Positions 8,608-20,889 of a DNA stretch of 64,000 nt are shown piece after piece. Position numbers and translations under genes: made by a program. The stretch is from Prostheceraeus crozeri (lineage: Eukaryota; Platyhelminthes; Polycladida; Euryleptidae). A model generated the notes under the pieces. That model had not been told where the DNA came from. It worked only from the letters and a program-made list of their open reading frames with translations, and made no database searches. Numbering within the stretch: the first letter of the stretch is position 1; every line of letters begins with the position of its first letter. The stretch covers positions 62,001-126,000 of the forward strand of contig CAJQUW010015445.1 in the NCBI GenBank assembly GCA_907163375.1, in the 5' to 3' direction.

Positions 8608-11299
8608 TGCGGGCGCCCTTGACACTTACTTAAGCCGGTCGCTGGCCCGAAAATTGAACTTAAACCAGTTGCAACAAGCGAAGGCCAAGTATTGAAAATC
8701 AGATCAAGATTGAGTAAACCAAAACCATCAAACTTCGGAGATGAAAACGTTTATACACCTTCAAACAATACACGGATATTTACAGCTTCTTTGAGGATGA
8801 CAAAGTTGAAGAATGAAAAACAGACAAATGAACTAAAATTCAGTCAATATTGGCAAGACGTCATCCATCAGTACATCTTGCAACTAATGGCGAATCATTA
8901 CACAATGACATACTGACTTTTATTATTTAACAGCTATATTACTAATGTATCACTCAATGATGTGAAAAACTCAATGATTCATCGTCTTTTAAACTGGCAA
9001 GTGTTCCAAGTTGCACATATCTTAGAATGATTACGATAAAATGATTGTACACAGAAGTGTCACGTTGAATTTGGTGAGAGAACTAAACGATTTTAAGCAA
9101 AACATAACGAAGACAATCGACCAACACGTTCCCATTCAACGAAAGTCTCACTAACAAAAGAATATCACAAATGAGCCTGATCGATATCAAGTCAACAAAA
9201 TTTCACTACCGTCTCAAGCAATTCTTTCACTTCTATCACTTTCATATCGACAAGACACTTGAGTATAAAATATACAATATAAAATATAACCAAGAAGTCA
9301 TTCGAACATTTGAGGATGCCTCTGAATTCCGTGAAACACTTTCTTTAAAAAACAATAATTACACATTTTTACAATGCTCGAAATCGATGTGAGTCAACAG
9401 GAAGTTACAAAAATATGAAATCCACGACAGTGTACATGATATGTACAAGCAAAATCAAACGTCATTGTATACATGTACACATCTTCAATATCAAATCATC
9501 AATACACTGAAAATCCTATCAGAAACAACACCTACGAATTGTTTTGGATAGAAATATGGTTGATGGGTAATTAAGAGAACACTTTTCAAATTTATCTACA
9601 TGATTAATGATAGGCCTATGCGTGGAGACGGTTGTATGTTCTGTGGTCATATTACTTGTGCAACACATCATATTTATCGACATTTGTAACAGCCACGTCA
9701 ATAACGGCCTCATGATTAAATGTTCACTCTGTGTAGAGAGAACATGGCTCATTTTTTCGCATCAAAATATTCTGAAATCTTGTTGAAATAGTCGGATTTG
9801 ATATTAAATTCCTTTTGCCTCTCATGTATAAATACACGGACAGTGGTTAATAACTTGCACGCACTATCAAGAGGTGCGTAGTCTGAATGTGATCACGGCG
9901 AAATTCAATCATTGAAGAGGTCGGATGTTCGGCTCCATCTCATGGAGCATCGCAATTCCGAGATGATCGATTTTCTCCGGGTGTTTAGTGTCCATTCTGT
10001 TCAGCTACAGCACTCAAAATCAACCGCAGTACAAAGTTATTCGCATATTGTTCTGGTGGTCATCTAAGATGAAGGTACTGCAGGAAATGTATGAAGATGT
10101 CTACCTTTCACTCCTCAATTTCTCTCACTTTCAAAGGGACATTGAACATGTAATGTACACCATCAGTTAATTCATAGAACAGGTACGTACGATGCTATGC
10201 AAGAGTGGCAGATACGTACTGTGCTGTTATCTTGCTTAAATGCTGTTGCTTGCCATGGCTTGAACGATAAATGCATGACCCGAAGCCAAAATGTAATCAA
10301 ATTTCAGGATTTGTTTTATCTACACCCTATGCATATTGCATGTCGACAGTTATCAAATAATGGAATTAATACTAGACAGGTAGACATCATTTTAGACATG
10401 CCTTAGTGGATAATAGAGAATTAAAGTTACTTTGACGTATGAAGTGTTTTTGATAATTTTATTGCTGTTTTAAACACTGTCAGACAGTGTCGGTTTATTA
10501 GATTACGTTTAAAAGCATGCTGAACATCAAATTGTGATGCATCGAGATAAGAGATAGTTATCATAATGGAAGAAAATGTTCCGCGGTTTCATCTACAATG
10601 TGCATCAAGTCAAATCACATCTCTGTCCGAATCAAGTGATGCTATACTGACCCTATCCATGGACTGATACAGGCAGCTTAGAACCGGTTGGTCGCCATGA
10701 ATGCGCCGACCATTTCCTTTGTGATCTCTTTGATTTCCAGCTTTATTACAGCTATACGCTCACCATCTGCAAGTTAAAAGCTCGCATCTACGCTTTTGCA
10801 TTCATTCAAACTCAAAATGCTAATTGTTATGACAGTTCCATTTTTATTGCGTGTGGCTCATTTCTAAGCTTTTGAGAAAGTTGTACACCGAACATGTTGA
10901 ATTACAAGCTCATAGAGCGCTCTGTTAACATAATACTGCCTTTGTTCATTTAATTGTGTTATTCGAATCATTTGTTGGAAAAATAAGCAACTTTCGAGGT
11001 ATCATTTTGTCATTAGTCTGTTTAATTATGTTACGCTCTCCACCGTAACATCAAGACAATGAAATTGGATATTGAGCTAACAATTGTATAGTTAGAAAAG
11101 CAGATGTTGAGAGGAGAACTTTAAGGTGAAGAAAGAAAGTACTTCTAACTAGCAATAAAGTCATGACGAGGTAAAACAATGACTTAAGCCTTACGCTGAT
11201 GCTCCAAGAAGCAATGTGTGGTGTAGCCTCACCAACTTTTCTCAAGAGAGAACATATATATTTTCAAAAATAGCTGTGCGAACTAATGCAAAGCATGGA
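8608..11299. other. Unassigned AT-rich DNA
   Basis: Only short frames (60-80 codons) of ordinary AT-rich composition are present and none resembles a known family. The 8014-8523 stretch to the left is likewise unassigned. Confidence 0.5.
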
Positions 11300-11492
11300 G
11301 AATGGGAGAGTGACAGAGAAAGAGAGAGAGAGTGATATAGAGAGAGAGAGGGAGAGAGAAAGAGAAAGAGAGAGAGAAAAAGAGAAAGAGAGAAAGAGAG
11401 AGAGAGAGAGAGAGAATGGGAGAGTGACAGAGAAAGAGAGAGAGAGAGAAGAGAGAGAGGGAGAGAGAGAGAGAGAGAGAGAAAGAAGAGGC
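11300..11492. repeat. (GA)n microsatellite with an internal duplication
   Basis: About 190 bp of nearly pure GA/AG repeat. The segment AATGGGAGAGTGACAGAGAA occurs twice, about 115 bp apart, so part of the tract has been duplicated. Ser/Leu-rich and Arg/Glu-rich frames on the two strands are products of the repeat. Confidence 0.95.
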
Positions 11493-11499
11493 GAAGGCG

Positions 11500-12990
11500 C
11501 TTACCCTGTTCAGCCGATGGCACAGATTATGTACGTATTGGTGTATTCGTAAGTGAAGCAATGTATTTGTGCTCACTTATCCGTAAATTTGCATTGTAAA
11601 CTCCAATAGAAAATGGAAAGGTCTGACGTCTATGTGAATGGAAACGTAGATGAATGAATAACGAGTAGCATATTTAGGCAAAGAGATGTGTTGATAGAGG
11701 ATTGAGGAACAGAAGAGAATATTTCAGTTGTTTTAGGGGTTGTTTTGAGCTTCCATATTGCAATCATAAGCGCTGCATGTTATAATACATGTCAGAGAGA
11801 ACATTCGGATATCTATATATCATTCAGCATGATTACATTGAATACCACTGCAATGGCATTAGCAACTATTCGCAATGCGCATTGAAGCGCATCGTAAAGA
11901 TTGCTACGGCAACTGCATGGCCGCGGTATTAGCCATGAGGTATTATAGCTCAGTGAAGTTGAAGCTCCTGTCGATTCCTCCATTATCAGCAGGTACTTAT
12001 GTCGCAGTTGGCGTAGCTGTTCACTGGAGCGCTAAAGGTTCCCGCAACCTTTCTGCGTTTGTGTTCTCAAAAAAAAGTTGATACTATTCTTATGTTCAAC
12101 CGGACACGGAAAACCATTAAGGTTGGATTCGTAGCTATCTTTGTTATCGCATTATAGAGGGGACATGAAATTTATCCAGCAAGTATAAGATGTCCGCAAA
12201 GTCACTCAAGTGGGATCAATAATTCAGCGTTGTATAGTTCTTACCTGCTTGTGTGACTTTGAGAACACCCTGTATTTCTGACGGCTACAAACTGAATTCA
12301 ATTCAAAATCATTATTGACTGTGATTTTTTGTCAAATCAGCTAGAGGATTTATTAGATTAGGGAATTTAGGCCTATAAAACATTTATCAAACCTACAGTG
12401 GACCCCAGCGTTTATCTGACCGACCTAACTGATTCCACTCATTTGTTAGTGACATCACACGCACTGTAGAGTGGAAACTGGCGACATCATGGTCATCCTA
12501 TTACCTCTCTAGGCTTCGATGGCCTTAATATCCGATCTCTATGGATAAAACGTGTCCAGTCAAGTTCAGAGATGTCGTTAGAATTGTTTGGAAGAGCATG
12601 GGAACTGATCTGCCAATTAATTGATGTCACAGTGCTATTGCGTCTCGCAGTCGGCAAATATAAATGGAAGAATTACGTATTTAGTGATTCGACCATCAAT
12701 TGGTCACATTTCATAAGACTTATTTGACTTCAAATCATTACGTAAAATGCGATATGAATGCGATTAACGTTGACGGCTTTAAATAAAGGACTAAAAAATA
12801 TTGAAGTTGAAAAGTACTCTCGTTGATAGGAGGTCTCTAACTAAACATCATTCAGTCCCTCACATGCATTTCTCTTGTGCAGTCGCTATACAGCTGAGCG
12901 ACGCGACCGCTTTATCGTTAGGCTACTTTTACGCCATTTTCGGAAACATATTTCTATCCAAGACCGGACATGAAAAGACAACATACCCCG
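11500..12990. other. Unassigned DNA downstream of the GPCR gene
   Basis: It should hold the 3' untranslated region of the GPCR on the minus strand, but no polyadenylation signal stands out near the stop codon. No other gene is visible. Confidence 0.45.
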
Positions 12991-14103
12991 TTATAGCATA
13001 GTCACCATTGCCGTGCTGTTCATAGGTCTTCCATTAGCTTGATGATGGGGGATTTGCCTCGTTTGAGGCCTTTCATTAGCCGCTTGCTCATCACGCGGTT
13101 TGAAGAGGCCAAACCGATGACAGAAAATAGACAAACATCTCTTCCTAAATGACCGCGAAGAAGCGAAGTAAGCAATAATGTTGATCGCATTGTTTGTAAA
13201 CATCAGTAGGAGAAGTCCTTCTTGTACGACCTTGAGTTTCTCACCCTTCGCACCAAAGTAGACTTTCATAAACGTGATTGTTGTGCCAGGCAAAGTTGTA
13301 ATAAAATGTAAAACTGAGAGCGCCACTAAGACTTTGATTACTGATTGAGGCCGGCGTTTCTTCTTTTGCGGAATGGAGGGCTTATTTGGAAGCATTGCCT
13401 TCTTTTGATTGGTCGCGTCATTTTCTGAGCAGTTTGTTGTGGCTTCCGATTGGTATCGTTTCTTACATTTATTCAAGAGTCGACCCTGACGACGCAAGGC
13501 CCAGTACAAATAAACATTACAGAAGAACAGGACAAGATAGGGAATTATGGAATAGGTAATAAAGTCAACTTTGAGAAATATCTTCGTTGCTTCGACCTTC
13601 GACAGAGGAACTCCACATTTTGGAACTGTGGCATTCCCTTTTAAAAATACATCAAAAATATAGAAGTGAATTGAATTCTTGGATATCACAAAGATGAGGA
13701 AAATAGTTAATCCAAGGCCTATAGACTTCTTTGTAACAACATTGCTGGCATTGTGTGGAAATGCGACCACTAAGAATCTTTCAACAGCTAAACTGCACAA
13801 CATGCCTACTGCAAAGTCTGAGAAGATCGCCACAAGATTGTGGTGAATTTTACAAATAACGGAATGATAGTCACGAATGTGAATTCCAACCACTCTGACT
13901 AACCAATATCTTCCAACGGCTGTGACAAGGACCAAGCAATCGGCCACGGCCAACAAGACCATCAATGCGCGCGTCGTGATGCGATTTGTTTTGTCAGTAG
14001 CTAGCACAATAATGCAGATGATATTAGCGGGGATTCCTGCGAACAAAATGAAACCGCCGTAAATTCGGAGAAAATAGTCAACCGCTGAGTTGGTGGTATT
14101 CAT
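12991..14103 (-). CDS. Orphan rhodopsin-family (class A) G-protein-coupled receptor, single exon
   Basis: The 370-residue product has seven hydrophobic helices at about 12-35, 46-66, 86-108, 125-145, 178-202, 254-276 and 293-314. Class A marks: PAN at 26-28 in helix 1 (Asn27), LAVAD at 51-55 (Asp55), Cys84 and Cys163 for the extracellular disulfide, E108-R109-F110 in place of DRY, Pro188 in helix 5, and NIIAY at 308-312 in place of NPxxY. N-glycosylation sites lie at Asn2 and Asn157. Helix 6 has LPGT rather than the usual CWxP, which with ERF is typical of peptide-receptor-like invertebrate orphans. Loop 3 is long and basic (203-253). Cys323 and Cys328 could be palmitoylated. The start ATG has an A at -3 and is followed at once by a short extracellular N-terminus without a signal peptide. 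Ligand unknown; it should act at the plasma membrane through a G protein. Confidence 0.93.
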   Translation of the reverse strand: MNTTNSAVDYFLRIYGGFILFAGIPANIICIIVLATDKTNRITTRALMVLLAVADCLVLVTAVGRYWLVRVVGIHIRDYHSVICKIHHNLVAIFSDFAVGMLCSLAVERFLVVAFPHNASNVVTKKSIGLGLTIFLIFVISKNSIHFYIFDVFLKGNATVPKCGVPLSKVEATKIFLKVDFITYSIIPYLVLFFCNVYLYWALRRQGRLLNKCKKRYQSEATTNCSENDATNQKKAMLPNKPSIPQKKKRRPQSVIKVLVALSVLHFITTLPGTTITFMKVYFGAKGEKLKVVQEGLLLLMFTNNAINIIAYFASSRSFRKRCLSIFCHRFGLFKPRDEQAANERPQTRQIPHHQANGRPMNSTAMVTML

Positions 14104-17100
14104 TTTTGGTCACTTTTGTCTTTCACTTGAACAGCATGAGATTTGTTGACTTCTGAGGAATAGAGTCTAAAAGCGAAGATCGACTGTGGTCACAGCATTT
14201 TCTGATAAAACCAAAGTGATGGGATATAATACCGCAGATAAAACTGACTGCTGGTTGTGGATTGGAGGAAACTGATTCTGCCGATGGAGCAATGATATTT
14301 GAATATTTCCACAGTCATTGGCTGGGTAGATGAATTTGAAAATGGGAAATCGCGACACTTGTCAAATTGCCAAGACAATGAGTTGTAAAACTATCGTCGA
14401 ATAGCTTCCTCTAAACTGATATTTTGATAGTCCATTTGAATTTGTGATCGTTTGCTTCAACGACATAAGAAAATAAGTTTTCACTTTGATTTAATCAAAA
14501 AGTAAGCCAATAGCAAGCAGAGTTCATTCACAAACAGGAGATGAATGAAATGAAAATAATTGCTCTGATTCAATATTGAAAGAGTCTAATATAAATTTAG
14601 CGTATAATACCTACACAACCCAACACCTTTGTCATTATAAAGAAAAAATGCCATTCAATGAGCAATCCTCTCTCATTTGCAAATACAGCTGTGAGCATTG
14701 TACTGAATGCTATTCCGGGAAACTCGGCGCCATATTCTTGCTCGCATAAAAGAACACCTGAAGACCAATCTCTGAAATATCCTTCACATACCTTCCGAGC
14801 AATCGCTCTCTTTTCTGCTCCATGCCAGATACACTCGCTATTGTGATAAAGTCGCATGTAAACTGCAATGTTAAACTTGTGAATAGCCAGACTCAATCTG
14901 AGCAATTATTTTGATTTCGATTTTTTTTATCCGTTTTATTTGTTGATGTTAATTTCGCTATTTGTGAATGAGCTCTGCCCTGCGCATGACCCAACGTTTG
15001 CTTCCACGCTCTGCTGCACACCGATGAATGGTGCGTTGCGAGTACTGAAATGCGCGCTTATTTTGAAACTTCGGTTTGCGTAGTGGCCAAGACAAGACAA
15101 GAAACTTTTTTATTGCATTTTGAATGAAAATCATTCACTTACAAATTATGAGAGAGAGAGAGAGATTAAGTTAATACATAAGTAAAGGACGAAAAAGAAA
15201 CATCAAAATTCAAAAATTCAAATTACAGGAATTCAGGACTTTAGTTGCAATAATGGGAAAGGTAGATTGTCGCCTAACTGCTGTAGCTAGCTAGATGTAA
15301 TATTGGCAGGAACGTTGGAACTGCGGTTGATAATGGAATGCAGAGGTAGGGCAGTCGAGTCCCTAACGTTGTGAAAACGTTTAATTGCAGATTTTTGAAG
15401 GATGTCAGAAAAAGAAGAAGTGATTTCACAAGACATTGGGACGAATGGATTGCAAGGTGGTCAAGATGTAATGGGACATGTAATCTGACAGACATCTTTA
15501 CTAAACACTGTCAGAAGGTGGAAGGCTGTCACAGATTCCTATTCTACTCATTTATAAAGGCATTTTCCCGGATTTCCGTCTGATTTTGATGATTCCATCA
15601 TTTAAACGTTTCCAAAACTACGGCACAATTGGCACATGCTCGTTTTGACTGTGGCATCAGCTTTTACCAACTCGGTCAGCTTGTTGTTATAAAAAGTAGC
15701 TCAAAATTTGAATTCAGCTCTTTTTTAAAAAAATGATATCAAGCAAAACTGACAGCATTAAAATTATGAGCTGTGTTTAAAGTACATTGTTGCCAGTTTA
15801 TTTCCAAACTTTTCTCAAAAATTTTTGCCTTCTTCCGTTGATACCTTTATTGAAGGCTCGAGGCTTGCCACCTTTTGGTAACATTTCGTACGATTACTTT
15901 CAAGGAATTGTCTGGAAAGCATTGGAAATTCAAATATGATCAATTCCATGATTTTTTTCTAGTAAATTGAATTCTTTGGGCATTTGCGAGACATGATTGT
16001 TCTTTAAGTTATTACAACTGAATGCCGTTTTGCTAGCTTTCGATGCGCTTCAAATCCCAAAATGGGTCTAGGATAAAGGTCATAAAGCGTTCATATAATA
16101 GCTTTAATAAATTGTCTTTCTTTAGTAGATTGTCGAAGACGTTATCTCTACACGATTTGTAGCAGAAGTTTAATGCATCACTTTACTGTTTCTTGTTTTT
16201 ACTCGGAAGCACATTAGGCTGGAGTCTTTCTTTTATGAAGCCGAGTTATCATTTATCCCACTCTCATTCTCTGTGCTGAGTGTTTGACAAGAAGGCAGAG
16301 TGTTCCTATTTCAAAAGTCATCAGGACCTGACCACGCGATAGTTAAAAATGAAATTCAAGTTATGTTTTTCTCCTTCATACTTCCGAAAAGTTCTGATTC
16401 TCTAGTTCCCAGAGCATGTCTCAATTTTGTTCTATCTTCTGTGGTTCAATAGTAGTCCAAGTTTGAAGTTTGTCGACAAAATAAGTTTTTGACGACGCGT
16501 TTGTCATTTCTGGAACCTTTTATTCAAACTCTTGATTTTCAGCAATGTCGATGTATGGGAATCTATTTCCCTGTGAAGGTATAATCAATTGGTGATGCTT
16601 GGTAATTATATGACACGTGATATCGTTATGAACTCTTTGAATCCCATTTTTCTAGGTGAATTAAATATATGCGGTTGAAATTCTGTTACCAAATTCATCA
16701 TTTTTTTGTTGCCAGTCAAAATCATTTTTGCATAGGAAACTCAATTTCATCAGAAAGGAACCAAATTGATGCATGTTAACACAATTTACATACAACTATC
16801 GAAATTTTGATATTTTTCTTTGTTAAATGTAGCAACATATTTATGAAATTCTGTTGCCAGTAACGGAATTTCAAGTGTTCATCAAGTCAAACAATTACCT
16901 AAAAGCTTCTCTTACGCTCGTTTCTACCCCGACAACAATACACATTTGCCTTGCTATCTTTCTACGAGTATTTTCGTTTAATATCAGAACCTAAAATTTC
17001 ATTCTTGGTTGAGATTGCAAAACAATAGCTATCACCTAGATATAGGCCTACTGAGTCAATACTTTTGTTGATTCAGGAAAGCAAAATGATTAAATTATTT

Positions 17101-18544
17101 GAGGTTAAAATAAAACAAATATAACTATATGATTAAGGATGCATTACTGTCTGTGTAACTACACATAACGTAGGTACACTGCCTACTACTCAATAACGTC
17201 TGACGTTACTCATCAGTGGAAATATATGAATTGCAGATTGTCAAGATTAAAGTAATTGTGCAGAGTGTAGGTGGGATTCTTTTCAGGTCTCCCTTACATT
17301 TTTCATGAATGTTAATTAATCCCACCAATTTAACTACTAGCCCATTGTTACACTTATGTTGGCAAATAGTGATGGTTGCGTCGGCCTATTTGCTCCTTAG
17401 TTCAACATTAAATGTACGAAACGGTGAATGTCTAGGGAGGATTTGTTTTGAAGTCAAGTAAAAATTTTCAGCTGCTGTCTCTATTTCTACTGTCTACAGT
17501 ACATTCTCTCTGCATCTGCAACCTCCCGGTCATTTAATATGAGGACCAATGTCCACTTTCACAGAAAAAACTACTGTGAAGCAGACCACGTTTCTGCATG
17601 AAGCTAGCACTGTATCTTGTTGAATGCAATGGAGATTCATGTTAACTATAGTTAAGATTGTGATTCACTCCTCATGCTGTTTAAATCTCAAATGTTTCAA
17701 ACATACACTCCCACATCAAATCGTCATCCTTCAATGTCATCATATCTGCAATGAGAAGCGTTCTAAAATGAACAGAGATGGTTGCCTGTCAATCATGAAA
17801 AAATGTGAAGGGGTACCCGAAAAGAGCTGTGAGTAGGGGGGGGGGAGGGGAACTAATAGAGATACATTTTCACCATCCATCAATTCAGTTTGTGTAAATA
17901 TCCGACATATAAGACTAAGCATATATCACAAGTGTACTCGTATGCAATAGATTATTTTCTCAAGTTGAATGTCTATTTGACTATTTGATACATCCATACC
18001 TTGATCTGTATGCCTAGCATACTACCTACATAAGAGTAGAAACTTAATTATACTGACAAAAAAAGATAATTTCATAGGTTACTGTAAGGGGAATAAATTC
18101 ACTGTCTTTGTCCCACCATTCGGCAACATGAAATTAAGAAAATGATAATGTCAACATCTTCGACTGTTTTCCAAGAATTCTGGAGTGCTGGGAATCCCTG
18201 GAACATTGTATTTGTGCATGTTGCTATGATGCAATTATGCGCTGTGATGTGGTTTGAAAGTTAAATGGGTGTGGCAATAAGGAGTAAGGATAGAAATTAT
18301 CAAAAGGAAGTTGTGTCTGGTTACAGGACTTAATGATCATTTGAAATTCTGTTACCATGCAGCACCAATTATTTTCTTATTTTATTAATTGACATATTTT
18401 TACAACTAGAACAATATTTGGTGATAACATTGCCTACTAGCCCTAAAACGATGTCACCGAAGTGTCACACATGACACATTTCAAAAGGAAAATAGATCTT
18501 CATTGACTGAGCAACAGTGATGTTAACAGTGAAAATGAAATTCC
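14104..18544. other. Unassigned DNA upstream of the GPCR gene
   Basis: The promoter of the GPCR must lie near 14104-14400, but no clear TATA box or other element can be named. A short GA repeat sits at 15150-15165 and a G-run near 17838-17850. No other gene or defined repeat was found. Confidence 0.45.
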
Positions 18545-18650
18545 GTTACCGCTTGGCCAGCCTCTTGGGTGTGACCCGGCCAAGATTTGAACCTAGGTCT
18601 GCCGGACGCTGATCGAACGCTCTACCACAAGGCCACAGCGCCGGTAAATG
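18545..18650 (-). mobile_element. tRNA-derived SINE head (solo)
   Basis: On the minus strand TGGCCTTGTGGTAGAGCG (A-box region) is followed about 35 bp later by GGTTCAAATCTTGGCC (B-box region), the spacing of a tRNA-derived promoter. It resembles the heads at 5629 and in the 45635-47684 array in its TGGCCTNGTG word but is a different sequence. No hammerhead core follows. It is not a true tRNA: a cloverleaf is not evident. Confidence 0.6.
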
Positions 18651-19969
18651 TCCAGTTTTAAATGAAAAAGAAAGGTTCCGATGAAATAGCCGATGAAGTA
18701 CCTTGTTGAAAGGTTTAAGGCTTGAAAAGATATTTCGTGGATTACATGCGATGTGGCCATTAAAAAATTCCTCCTTATTTCTATGTGGATTCACTTCCCG
18801 TGTTGAAACGAACGTCTTGTTGCTATATCTTTTTGGTGTCAGTCAATAGTCTACAGTCATTGTCATAAATTTCAGTATGCGAGTATAAAGTGCAAGAATG
18901 CAAAGTATAGTTGCCATCTCATGAATACCAATATTATAATGTTTTCATTTGTTTAGCAGAGACAGGAGTAAAAAAATGACTGCATTCACTTCACTTGAAT
19001 GCAGCTCTGAAGCGTAGTTTTGTTTGTTTTCCCACATAGACGAAGTTGTGATTGTTGGAAATTTGGAGAAATTCTCTCTGGTCGTTGAACCTGTGCTACT
19101 TAATGACATATTTTGAAATCTTTCAGTTCAAGTTGAACTTGTGTTTGCTTTCTACTTCCACGTAAGAAAAATAAATACTTGGAATGCCTGTCTTGGTAGT
19201 TTTGTAATATCCAAAGCGGAAGATTTTTCGCAAACAAATACTTGGCATTTTTAGAGTTAAAATTCATGTGATGCAAAGTGCACGAGATAGCTACACAGAA
19301 ATGCTCCATCACTGACTCCTGTTAATGAGATATATTTCAAATTCATTTCAAATTCTGTATCAGTTAACATTATCACGAAATATTTGTCACGCCGCTAGTG
19401 CTGCACCCTATATCTCTTTCGAATTCTTTATTCGGTGAACAATGATTATAACACAGTGCGATTATAAATTGCATGGCTGTGCGCCGGTACATCATTCAAA
19501 ACAAAATTGTTTCCACGACGCGTAGGACTTATTGGTTCCGAAGCTAAATCTATTCTTCCCCCCCTCCACATTTTCCAACTTTTCTAAATTCATCAAATTC
19601 CATCAAACTTAGTAACATTGGATTTAGAAGAGACTTTATCTGTCACTGAGTGACACTACAACACCACTGAGAAGTCTTACTTGAACCCTGGGAAGAAGGA
19701 TTGGTCCCTTGGATACTCAGTTAGAATACGAGGTACAGATGTGATCAAGAACTTCGTGTGTGACGAGCAGTTATCTAATTCTGAGGCTGCAGATGGTCTA
19801 CAAGTCAGATAAGAGGAATATTACAAACTCAGCACTTTTGCGTAGTGAGACTGCCCTTAGGAGCAGGAGTAGATCGTTGACAATGCAACACTCCCGGGTG
19901 TCAACAACAGAAATGTGGGGGGGGGGAAGAATAGAAGTACCGTTCCGAATTTTCGACCAACAGTTCACT
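18651..19969. other. Unassigned DNA
   Basis: No supported gene or repeat apart from a short G-run at about 19917-19927. Confidence 0.45.
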
Positions 19970-20607
19970 GGCCATCATCAGGGAGAATAAAGGTAAAAGC
20001 GAACGCAAAGCATTGAAAATCAAGTTACAACAGTTCACGAAATACAGCAGGCAGTTGTGACTGGTCAGGGTTAAAAGTATGCGAACTGGCCGTGTCCCAA
20101 CTCTCTAGAATCAGCCATTTAGTGTAGTTTCTCTCCGCAGCAATCATAGTGGCACGTGTCCAATCTTTGCGGTGATCACGTGATAGTGATCACGTGCTTC
20201 TTTCTGGCATTGAAAGAATTCCTTGTCTGACCAATTTAGACTTGAGGACAATCTTGGCAGGGAATTTAATAAACAAAACCTTTCCTTTCTTCCTTGGACG
20301 ATCCTTGGGTATTTGTAGGAAATCTACTAATTTCTTTCAGTACCAGAAGGAGGCAGCATCATTCTGCATTAAGACCAGATAAATCAGCTGGTGCAGAACA
20401 AAGTCTATCACGTGATCACCGCATGGATTGAACATGATGTGGCACAGAGATTGTTTCGGAGAAAAACAACATTAAATGACTGTTTCTAGAGTTAGCACGG
20501 CCAGTTCACATACTTTTAACCCTGACCAGTCACAACTGCCTTCCGTATTTCGTGAACTGCTACAACTTGATTGTCAATGCTTTACGTTCGCTCCCTGATG
20601 ATGGCCA
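19970..20607. repeat. Large inverted repeat (foldback), probable PLE remnant
   Basis: The left arm, about 19970-20186, and right arm, about 20405-20607, are imperfect reverse complements with small indels (for example TGCGGTGATCACGTGATAG at 20168 against its complement at 20405). The spacer is about 218 bp. Outer ends carry CCTGATGATGGCC on outward-reading strands; on the minus strand of the left arm this is followed by GTTGGTCGAAAATTCGG, a hammerhead-like order of boxes often seen at PLE ends. No protein is encoded. Confidence 0.7.
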
Positions 20608-20889
20608 ACACGGTGTGACAGAATTAGCAAGTTTTATCGTAGCCTGATGGAGTCCATCTGTGCATTTTCGACAATGCTCTAAAACTGTAATAGCTATGAT
20701 TCCAATATTTTGTGACCTTTCGTTTCTACACACTTCTGAAAATCATTCCAAATTTCATCAAAATTGGCCGATGGCAGCATTAAAATATTGTTCTTTAATA
20801 TGTACTTTGGCGCTGATCGCGTTTTACAGGAAAGTTGTGGATTTTGGATTGTGATTATACAAGTTTTATTCAGAAAATGGACTGAGCAT

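Noticed and set aside
11242-11576. Ser/Leu-rich and Arg/Glu-rich ORFs of 88-97 codons
   Set aside because: They are translations of a (GA)n microsatellite on both strands.
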